Positions 54,238 through 62,211 of a stretch of 64,000 bases of DNA are shown here, in pieces; within the stretch, counting starts at the first letter, position 1; every line of letters starts with the position of its first letter. Origin of the DNA: Zygotorulaspora mrakii (Eukaryota > Ascomycota > Saccharomycetes > Saccharomycetales > Saccharomycetaceae); the NCBI RefSeq assembly GCF_013402915.1, contig NC_050723.1:682001-746000 (forward strand), written 5' to 3'. Both the position numbers and the translations under genes were made by a program. A model generated the notes under the pieces. The model worked only from the letters and a program-made list of their open reading frames with translations, was not told the DNA's origin and made no database searches.

Positions 54238-54732
54238 TATTTAAAAAGAATGTTTTCTTCGGCGTTGTCGATAGTAACTTGGTTTGACATTGATGATGAT
54301 ACTATGATATTCAATTATAGAGATATATAATTCCTTGGTTTTCTATATCATGAATTGAGATAAGACTAATTGAACTTGGATTAACATCTGGAAAATACGT
54401 CAGTATTTATACCTAATACTTCGCACCTATTGAACCATAAGAGAGGACGACGAGTGAAGAATTTTCATCGTCATCACACCATTTCTAGTCCCATAGAATT
54501 CACAGTACAACTGTTATTTCATGTTCCATGCCATAGACTCCTTCGTAGTCAGACTCCTGAGTTGTAAACGTCTCGTGATAGATTATCATCCGATATCTTT
54601 CCATTATCGATTGACATTCTGTTAGGGTTTCATCTGACTTCGTTTATTTTGTTTTACAGACCAATTGTCTCTTTCTGATTCTTATAAGTCATCTCTTTAA
54701 TATATCTTACAATCTCGATTTATATTTCAACA
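54238..54732 (-). mobile_element. Solo LTR of a Ty1/copia-like element (copy 2)
   Basis: 495 bp, the same length and orientation as copy 1 at 31521-32015, with only scattered substitutions. Perfect 5-bp target duplication AATTT at 54233-54237 and 54733-54737. It reads TGTTGAAATA to TTTTTAAATA on the minus strand and again contains an ATG with the same short Gag-like start. It lies 108 bp upstream of tRNA-Leu, head-to-head. Confidence 0.93.
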
Positions 54733-54839
54733 AATTTCAACATGGTTTAGTAAATATTGCTCGAGTTCGGCCTGAATCACATGCAACTGTTCTACTTCAA
54801 TAGATTAACACACCTCTCGGAATACTATATAATTCACAT

Positions 54840-54975
54840 GGTTGTTTGGCCGAGCGGTCTAAGGCGCCTGATTCAAGATATAGAGCTCAGGTTCGAATCT
54901 TGTGTGCAGCAAACTGTCACACTTAGGAATTCTCAGGTATCGTAAGATGCAAGAGTTCGAATCTCTTAGCAACCA
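54840..54975 (+). tRNA. tRNA-Leu (CAA anticodon) with an enlarged intron
   Basis: Exons 54840-54877 and 54932-54975 give an 82-nt mature tRNA nearly identical to yeast tL(CAA): acceptor GGTTGTT/AGCAACC, anticodon loop TTCAAGC once spliced, long variable arm, T-arm GAGTTCGAATCTC. The intron (54878-54931, 54 nt) follows the base after the anticodon, as in S. cerevisiae, but is about 20 nt longer than the 32-33 nt intron there. It contains GGTTCGAATCT (54890-54900), which looks like an extra B box. Confidence 0.94.
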
Positions 54976-55061
54976 TTATTTTTTATACCTGAATTACATG
55001 TTTTGATGTTATAGTGAGCTCTGAAAGAGAGATAGATTAAATATTACGCAATCAAATCGCA

Positions 55062-55888
55062 ATGAGAATAGTCAGAGAAGGTACGGAGACTGTATTTGAA
55101 ACAGTCTACTTGAGGGAGAGAGATTTTGTTTCTGAATGGAACGCTTTCACGAGGACGAGCAACCGCATTGGCGGCTATCACGATTCAGATAATATAGTTT
55201 TGCCGCTGTTGAAACCGTCAACATTACAGGTATGTAAATGGTACTAATAGTATGTAATGAGGTTATGCTAACTATTTTTTACAAGTAGATTTGTATAGAA
55301 TGCTATCACAATGACGAACATTTCAGCGGAGATGAGCTTGACCAGCTGGAACACTCGGTGCGAAATGGCATCAGATTTTGGGAAGAAGAGTTGCTATACG
55401 AAGTGAAAACGATTTGCCAGCAGAAGGGATCGATTATTTTGAGCCTGGGGTGCAGAATCTGGACTACTGACAAAATGGTCACGCTCTTTGAAAAGCCTAC
55501 TTCCCTCAGAGCCCATTTACATTTGCCAGGAGTCGTGTTTTTGGAGTATCTGAAATTGGAATGCAAATTCTACAACAGTACAGATGACGAGAATTTGAAT
55601 ATCAGCGACACCCTGCCACAGTTTAATGAGTACTTGGCCTCATTAATTCTGTCGCAGCTGGAATTCAGATTTCCCATGGTTTTTTCGATGATAAATAGAC
55701 AAAAATTCCAGCAGCAAAGTACGGATCTGGCACCATTGGCATATTCATTGACAAATTCATCTTCCCTGTTACCTCTTTTAGTTCAGCTAATTGCCAACGA
55801 TCGTACGGCTACTACAGTTTACCATCTAGCAGGTTTACCGAATCGAAGTGAAAAAGTCTCTTCAAATAAATTTCAAATTTTCAAATGA
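55062..55888 (+). CDS. REC102: Meiotic recombination protein Rec102 (two exons)
   Basis: Component of the Spo11 core complex that makes meiotic double-strand breaks; related to the transducer part of Top6B together with Rec104. Join of 55062-55229 and 55289-55888, 255 residues (S. cerevisiae 264). The exon junction restores one frame: ...LLKPSTLQ / ICIECYHNDEHF... Intron evidence is given separately; S. cerevisiae REC102 is also split by an intron. Position between YGR017W and YGR016W homologues fits the interleaved chromosome VII/XII block. Only 86 bp separate the ATG from the tRNA-Leu gene. Confidence 0.86.
55230..55288 (+). other. REC102 spliceosomal intron
   Basis: 59 nt: donor GTATGT (55230-55235), branch site TGCTAAC (55266-55272, one base from TACTAAC), acceptor TAG ending at 55288. 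The nearer AAG at 55283-55285 would leave an in-frame TAG, so the TAG acceptor is the one that gives an open protein. Confidence 0.87.
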
Positions 55889-55896
55889 ATTGGTCC

Positions 55897-56451
55897 TCAA
55901 GCATTTTTGTATTTGTACTTCATCTTTCTCAACTGATTTAATTGATCCGCCATATCTCGAGACCAGTTTTTGATTAATATTGCTGTAACAAATAGTATCA
56001 GCGGTAGTTGGACAAAAATCTTTATCATGGTGTGATCTTCGAAATGCGCCAAACCAATCCATTCAATTAGTACGATTAATATCACGTTAGTTCTTTGCAA
56101 AGTAGAATTTTCAATATGTACTTTAATCTTTCTGAAAATAATAAAATCGTTTCGTAATTCGTACCGTACGTTTATCATGGAACAGATCAATGCTTGAGTA
56201 CATAAGGCAAACATCACCTTTTCCTTTCCTGATTTATTACTCGCTAGTATAAGGAAAACTCCAGAGCACATCATGTAGCATAGCGAGAGTATGTTAACAT
56301 AACCTTTGTTCCTCGCTGTATTACTCAGCTCGAACTTTTGAATTAGCTCCTCCTGCTCTTCGGTATCTAGCGGTCCCATCAATTGGTTATCATCGGTATC
56401 ACTTGCACCATTCCACAGAATGTTGCGGTCAAATTTCCGTAGTCTTGACAT
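55897..56451 (-). CDS. Small multi-pass membrane protein, YGR016W homologue
   Basis: 184 residues (YGR016W 190), function unknown. Four hydrophobic segments: about 48-70 (GYVNILSLCYMMCSGVFLIL), 76-95, 123-140 and 145-168. The N-terminus is acidic and the C-terminus short and basic (LRKMKYKYKNA). Its stop codon is 8 bp from the REC102 stop (convergent), and it is divergent from EAT1 over 138 bp. The assignment is by topology and synteny. Confidence 0.8.
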   Translation of the reverse strand: MSRLRKFDRNILWNGASDTDDNQLMGPLDTEEQEELIQKFELSNTARNKGYVNILSLCYMMCSGVFLILASNKSGKEKVMFALCTQALICSMINVRYELRNDFIIFRKIKVHIENSTLQRTNVILIVLIEWIGLAHFEDHTMIKIFVQLPLILFVTAILIKNWSRDMADQLNQLRKMKYKYKNA

Positions 56452-56589
56452 ATCTCTTCACCTTGCTTACTTTTTACTCAGTTGAGCGATAATAATCGAG
56501 CATCTGTTTTCTATAAAAAGGAATACGAACTTAAAGGAGCATTACCGCGCCGATGATGATAAGGGTACATAAAGGGTCAAGAAGTATAA

Positions 56590-57549
56590 ATGTTACTAAA
56601 ACGCCTGTTACAATCGAGGGCTCTACCGAGGCGACCAATTGTTGATTTAGCATATACAATTGTAAAACCTGCCACCACTGATGAGAAGTATTTGAAAAGG
56701 GAGCCTGTATTGATAACACTACATGGTCTTTTTGGAACTAAATCAATGTTCGGAACATTCAGTAAAACTTTGTCCGATAATTTAGGTTACACTGTTTGTA
56801 ATGTAGATCTGAGAGATCATGGTGCATCTCCTCAGGCAATTCCATTTGATTATGTAACTTTGACGAAGGATCTGATTAGTTTCATCAAGAAAAGGTTCGG
56901 TACTCAAAGGCAAATCAATATTATCGGATTCTCTCTTGGTGGCAGGGTTGCTTTATTATCATCACTTTGTAATCTGGTTAATATCAATAAATGCGTTTCT
57001 ATCGATTTCCCTCCTTATACAATACCAAGGGTTGACGATGTGTTGACCGAGAATTTTGACTCGATTCTCAAAATAATATCTAGGGAAATCAAGATTACAA
57101 AAGGTACCAAGACTTGGAAAAAGGAACTGTTAAACTTGTTAAATGAGTTACCTGCGAACAAAATCGATAAAGGCCATCCCGCTCTTTACTTTGCTAACGG
57201 CTTCTTCTTGAACAGCAATAACAATTTACCGTTCGATAAGCATTTAGATAAGGATCCTTATATCGATTTCTATCTACCATTGAAACAGCTACCAACAATA
57301 CTGGAAGATGTTAAAATTTGGCCGGACTTGTATGGGAAAGATAATTCTGATCATTTTTTTAAAACTGTAACGGATAGATCTGTCTTATTCATGCGAGCAT
57401 TGCAATCTCCTTTCTTCACAGATGATTCAAGTCTACTATATAAGCATTTTCCTAGGGCAAAACTCGTCAGCTTTGACTGCGGTCATAATATGGCTTTTGA
57501 GAAACCTAAAGAAACTGTGGAATACATCGTGAACTATCTGAAAGAATAG
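56590..57549 (+). CDS. EAT1: Alpha/beta hydrolase, ethanol acetyltransferase Eat1 family
   Basis: Mitochondrial alpha/beta-hydrolase. Eat1 of related yeasts makes ethyl acetate from ethanol and acetyl-CoA and can also act as thioesterase or esterase. 319 residues (S. cerevisiae YGR015C 328). Basic N-terminus MLLKRLLQSRALPRRP as import signal, oxyanion region LITLHGLFGTKSMF, nucleophile elbow GFSLGGR (Ser), and C-terminal His in FDCGHNMAFEKP. The paralogue Imo32 cannot be excluded by sequence alone, but synteny with YGR014-016 supports EAT1. Confidence 0.9.
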   Translation: MLLKRLLQSRALPRRPIVDLAYTIVKPATTDEKYLKREPVLITLHGLFGTKSMFGTFSKTLSDNLGYTVCNVDLRDHGASPQAIPFDYVTLTKDLISFIKKRFGTQRQINIIGFSLGGRVALLSSLCNLVNINKCVSIDFPPYTIPRVDDVLTENFDSILKIISREIKITKGTKTWKKELLNLLNELPANKIDKGHPALYFANGFFLNSNNNLPFDKHLDKDPYIDFYLPLKQLPTILEDVKIWPDLYGKDNSDHFFKTVTDRSVLFMRALQSPFFTDDSSLLYKHFPRAKLVSFDCGHNMAFEKPKETVEYIVNYLKE

Positions 57550-57816
57550 AAGTGTAAGGGAAATAATACCCTACAACGGACTAGGATACAGGGGTGGAGA
57601 AGAATTGATTTTTTTAATGGAGTTTAAGTCTTTATATAATTGTAAAATAAATTGAATTGAATTGAATTGAATTTTATGAAATGTTACATTAAAGATTTCA
57701 AGAAATCTTTTCGAAGTATATAAAGTTTGGGTATAATCACAATTAAAGGAAATGGTTGAAAACCATCAGTAATTTGACTCAAGCAAAGAATGAGTTGAGG
57801 TAAGCAAGTACTTGGA

Positions 57817-60800
57817 TCAAATTTCATTCCACCCGAGAGAGTTTTGAGTAGCAATTGGTCGAGAAATTTTTGGCATAGAAACAGATCTTTTGCCAACTTG
57901 GGCCATTTGAATACCGGGACCAGCAGTATCATCATAGTGGCTTTCATTCATCCAGTTGTTAATTCTCATCGAAGGGGAAATAGAAGCTGCATCATTAAGT
58001 TGAAATTTCTCATTGGAAAAGCTTCCTTTGTCACTGTTGGAATCACTCATACTCGAATCGTCAGGGAAAGTAATAACATCTTGTGCTTTTTGGCGCCTTA
58101 TAATGTAAAGTCTAGTGAGAATAACCATAGCGGCAACCGAAACACATACTCCAACAACAATACCAACAACTAAGCCAATTATTTTAGCTCTACTGAAAGT
58201 GCTTTGATCAGAGTCACTTGATGATCCATTAGAAGACTTCCTGAAGTAGTTGTATGAATTTGAGTCAAGTGAACCTGCATTATTATTCGAGTTCGAAGTC
58301 GAATTAGATGTAGAAACACCAGAGGAAATCGTTCTACCTAACAAACCTGTCAGAGGTATGGAAGGATCTACCAAGTAGGCCAAATATTTAGCAGCACCTT
58401 CGTTCAAAGAATAAAATGGACTTGAGTTATTAGAAATCATACGACTCAACTCATCAATATCGGATGTTGGGAAATAAGCTTTTGCAACTGTAGCCAAATA
58501 ATTCATTGAATTAGAATGAAGTGGCACCAGTTCTGTAATAGAGATATTTCCAAATTGATTATTGAATGGATTATTCAAGATTTCAGGTAAAAAGGCAAAG
58601 ATTTGTGCTGACGAAACAGGATTATTGACAACAAAGTTATAATTTAATGCTTCTTTGAAACCAATCGTTATCAAGGTATATCCATCAGGCGTAGCTATCT
58701 CTGTAGCTGCTGCTATTGCTTGAGGTAATGTCGCAGTAGCAATAGAAGTTCCGGTGGCGGTTGCAGTAGTAGATTGCGTCATGATTTCTGTTGGAACCCA
58801 CCAATTACTCTCTGAATGTGAAGATGTCGTCGCTGTTGAGGAGACAGGAATTTCAGCAGGCGTTGAAGAAGCTGGTGTTGTTACTGCAGGTATATCAGAT
58901 GATGTAGAATCAGGGGTAGGCATATAAGTTGATAGAGCTTGCGGAGCTTGCGAAGCGATTGGAGATGTATAGACACTTTGCACTATTGTGGATGAGGCAG
59001 TTGGCTGTTCTACAACAGAACTTGATAGCGGCTCAATTGCGGAAGTGGATGATGCATATTGCACGGTCGAATTGGAACTTCTTTGGGAAGGATATTGATC
59101 TGAAGAAGTGCTTCTTGATGTGCTCGAGGTGAAAACTGGAACAGAAGAACTTGATATCTGGGAAGTAATCAACTTGCTTGTGCTGGTAGTGCTGGACACC
59201 GAGGATGTAGAGGTCGTGTACACTCCTGTTGAACTTGCACTCGTAGTTGAACTGACCTGCGACGAACTTACCTGCGAAGAACTTACCGAAGAATATGTTG
59301 AAGATGTCTGTGAACTTGAACTTGAGCTGTAAGAAGTCAGTTGCTGTATTTGAGAAGAGGATGGGTAGCTGGTGGTAGAAGCTGTCGATAAACTTGATAA
59401 AGCCAACTCAGATGACGCTTGGCTTGAAACAGTTACCGAGCTTGAAGCGGTCGACGACACTGGATATTGGCTGGAAGAAACAAATGACTCTTCAGTTGAT
59501 GAAGTCGATGGATACAAATTAGAAGTAGCGCTCACCGATGAGGTGGAAGGAGATTGCATTGATGATGATGATACAGCGAGGTATTGAGTAGAGGAGCTTT
59601 GTGCGGACGATGAACTTGCACCATACTGTGAAGAAGGAGAAGCAGTCCAAGCAGAGCTTGATGATAATAGATATGAAGTAGGCTCCGAAATTGTCGTAGA
59701 TGACTCAGACGAATATATCGACGAAGGGGCGGTAGCAGCCGAAGAAGTAAGCGTGTACAGGTATGAGCTAGATGAACTTGAACCACTTGAAGAGGGATAT
59801 AGAAATGGAGTAGATGAAACGGAAACACTTGAAGGTGTGTAAGTATCCGAAGTGGACTCGCTCGAAGCTGTGGATACCTCCGAAGCTGAATCACTCGAAG
59901 CTGTGTAAGCATACGAAGTGGTGGAACCACTCGATGGTGCAGAGGCAAGCGAAACAGAGTCACTGGGCGGTATGGATGTCTCAGAAGCGGAATCACTTGA
60001 CGCTGTGTAAGCATACGAAGTTGAATCACTGGATGGTGTGGAGGCCACCGAAGTGGACTCACTCGAAGGCGTGTAAGCATACGAAGTGGACTCACTCGAA
60101 GGTGTGTAAGCATACGAAGTGGACTCACTCGAAGGTGTGTAAGCATACGAAGTGGACTCACTGGATGGTGTGGAGGCCACCGAAGTGGACTCACTCGAAG
60201 GCGTGTAAGCATACGAAGTGGACTCACTCGAAGGTGTGTAAGCATACGAAGTGGACTCACTTGATGGTGTGGAGGCCACCGAAGTGGACTCACTCGAAGG
60301 CGTGTAAGCATACGAAGTTGAACCACTCACAGATGTGGAGGCCGCTACACTGGAATCACTTGACGCTGTGTAAGCATACGAAGTAGAATCACTGGATGGT
60401 ATGGGGGCCGCTGCAATGGAATCACTTGACGCTGTGTAAGCATACGAAGTTGAATCACGGGATGGTGTGGAGGCCACCGCAGTGGACTCACTCGAAGGTG
60501 TGTAAACATACGAAGTGGACTCGCTCGAAGGTGTGTATTGAACTGATGGAGAATCGGTCGATGATGGGTTCGCATCGGAATCAGTGGAAGGTCTGTATTG
60601 ATATGAACTAGAATCTGTTGAAAACGTATATTGGTATGAGTTTGATCCAACTTGAATAGCATCGGTGGAAGCACTTACCGCTGGAGTTTCAAAAGATGTC
60701 GCTCTAGTCGTTTCAGAAGAACTTGTAGTCTCTGTAACACCTTCGGAGGAAAAAGTATCGGAACGCCATGTATTAACAGACGAAATACTTACACGAGGAG

Positions 60801-61362
60801 ATAAAGTTCTTGTGAGAGGTTCCGACGAACGTGGAGTGTAACTTTCACTCGAGTAGACTTGAGGGGAAGTAGAGGTCTCTGCAGCAACCGTGGATGACGA
60901 ATCTTGATGGGTGAACCCGAAAAAGTTTTGAGAGGTGGTAGAGTCCCCTGTAGAGCCCGTCCACTGGTTTGCGGTTGAGGTACTTCTCCCCGTGGATTCC
61001 GCACCAGAGACAGTTGGTATGCCTGATGATGTAGTATCAAACCAGGGGAAAGTATACGAGCTTGACTCTGCAGTGGATGGTGAGCTAGTAGGTGATTCGC
61101 CCCAAGTAAAGGAGCTAGAGGTCGTAGATGTCTGCGAAGAGGTCTCTGTAGTACTCTCGGGGTATAAATTCGTGGTACTGGGTACCACAGGCACAACAGA
61201 GGAGCTACCAGTACTCTCAGCTGCCTCAGTGGAGGTGGTCGAGGCGGCTGGAGGAGATATTGCTGTGTTGTTGTTCAACTGGTTGAAAAAATCGATGAAC
61301 GCACCATCGGCGCTCTGCAAGTACCACAATACTAACGACGCGCGTAACAGGTTGGCTACCAT
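57817..61362 (-). CDS. MSB2: Signalling mucin Msb2
   Basis: Type I plasma-membrane mucin that signals through Sho1 and Cdc42 to the HOG and filamentous-growth MAP-kinase pathways. 1,181 residues (S. cerevisiae 1,306). Signal peptide (MVANLLRASLVLWYLQSADG), a Ser/Thr-rich O-glycosylated domain to about 860 with a block of 11-residue repeats at about 270-510, then the positive-regulatory extracellular domain (about 865-1050, ALNYNFVVNNPVSSAQIFAF). One membrane span at about 1059-1082 and a cytosolic tail of about 95 residues follow. Convergent with EAT1. Confidence 0.95.
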   Translation of the reverse strand: MVANLLRASLVLWYLQSADGAFIDFFNQLNNNTAISPPAASTTSTEAAESTGSSSVVPVVPSTTNLYPESTTETSSQTSTTSSSFTWGESPTSSPSTAESSSYTFPWFDTTSSGIPTVSGAESTGRSTSTANQWTGSTGDSTTSQNFFGFTHQDSSSTVAAETSTSPQVYSSESYTPRSSEPLTRTLSPRVSISSVNTWRSDTFSSEGVTETTSSSETTRATSFETPAVSASTDAIQVGSNSYQYTFSTDSSSYQYRPSTDSDANPSSTDSPSVQYTPSSESTSYVYTPSSESTAVASTPSRDSTSYAYTASSDSIAAAPIPSSDSTSYAYTASSDSSVAASTSVSGSTSYAYTPSSESTSVASTPSSESTSYAYTPSSESTSYAYTPSSESTSVASTPSSESTSYAYTPSSESTSYAYTPSSESTSYAYTPSSESTSVASTPSSDSTSYAYTASSDSASETSIPPSDSVSLASAPSSGSTTSYAYTASSDSASEVSTASSESTSDTYTPSSVSVSSTPFLYPSSSGSSSSSSYLYTLTSSAATAPSSIYSSESSTTISEPTSYLLSSSSAWTASPSSQYGASSSSAQSSSTQYLAVSSSSMQSPSTSSVSATSNLYPSTSSTEESFVSSSQYPVSSTASSSVTVSSQASSELALSSLSTASTTSYPSSSQIQQLTSYSSSSSSQTSSTYSSVSSSQVSSSQVSSTTSASSTGVYTTSTSSVSSTTSTSKLITSQISSSSVPVFTSSTSRSTSSDQYPSQRSSNSTVQYASSTSAIEPLSSSVVEQPTASSTIVQSVYTSPIASQAPQALSTYMPTPDSTSSDIPAVTTPASSTPAEIPVSSTATTSSHSESNWWVPTEIMTQSTTATATGTSIATATLPQAIAAATEIATPDGYTLITIGFKEALNYNFVVNNPVSSAQIFAFLPEILNNPFNNQFGNISITELVPLHSNSMNYLATVAKAYFPTSDIDELSRMISNNSSPFYSLNEGAAKYLAYLVDPSIPLTGLLGRTISSGVSTSNSTSNSNNNAGSLDSNSYNYFRKSSNGSSSDSDQSTFSRAKIIGLVVGIVVGVCVSVAAMVILTRLYIIRRQKAQDVITFPDDSSMSDSNSDKGSFSNEKFQLNDAASISPSMRINNWMNESHYDDTAGPGIQMAQVGKRSVSMPKISRPIATQNSLGWNEI
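59830..60545 (-). repeat. 33-bp coding minisatellite inside MSB2
   Basis: More than 20 direct 33-bp units encode an 11-residue repeat (consensus TSYAYTPSSES, variant TSVASTPSSES). In the best conserved part (about 60010-60330) the variants alternate in a higher-order pattern of one VAST-type unit followed by two or three YAYT-type units. Units at both ends are more diverged. Confidence 0.93.
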
Positions 61363-62211
61363 AGCGAAGTTGACCTAAAGAGCGAGAGAACGGTGGGGCA
61401 GCTAACTGAGTACAGCCAGGCGGTCAAAATTTCTGAAATAAATGAGTGGATAGTCTGTGGAGTCGACTAAAAAAAGTTGGCGTGGAGTAGCTGGAAACGT
61501 GGTGAATCTCTCTGACTGAATACTTCGGTACCTCTGCTAACCTAGTAACGGCAAGTATATCAAATAACCTGACGATCGTGTGCCAATAGAGCGTACTATA
61601 ACGGATCTGTGAAACTACCAATTAGCGTTTTAGTGTCTGAGCTCTACGAAGCTGTGTTAACAGATGTGTTCATAAGATGGTCAAAAAGGCTCCAGAGTTC
61701 TGATCTCTGAGATGAAAACTGTGTCTGAGAGGGATAACTTCTTAAAATCTATTTGCTCCAATCATGCACAAATGACAACTTGACGACCCCAACCGGTACA
61801 AGTCTGGCCTGTTGCCCTAAACACGCAGCTTCACCTTGCGTCACTTCTTTCAGACACCAAATTACCGATTTTCCTGTACATTAGCGTTTTGGCCAGGTTG
61901 ACTATCTTTTTCAGTTTTTTTGTTTGTTTTTTCATACGGATCGCGATGCAATTCGAGGACCTCAAAATTTGTTTCATTTGATTCTTTTATTCCTAATATA
62001 GAACCCAAGATGCCGTTCTGGGTCATTTACAGCTTAAAACGGAAAGTGGGGCATTCATCTGACACAAAATGCGGCTAGATCCTTTTCGTGTTCTTACCCG
62101 ATTCGGATGCCAGACCGAAAAAGAAATGTCCGTGCCTGACGATGTTTCAGGTTACATACTGTAGAAAATGATATAGTTATATACAGTGTTTCATGAAGGA
62201 CAACCAAGGAG
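61363..62211. promoter_or_regulatory. MSB2 upstream region
   Basis: About 850 bp between two minus-strand genes; the MSB2 promoter and SNU71 3' end. T-rich tracts occur at about 61910-61932. No gene and no motif that I would defend. Confidence 0.35.

Noticed and set aside
59532..60326. Long ORFs in other frames across the MSB2 repeat
   Set aside because: The repeat unit is 33 bp, a multiple of three, so any frame without a stop in one unit stays open throughout; composition is low-complexity.
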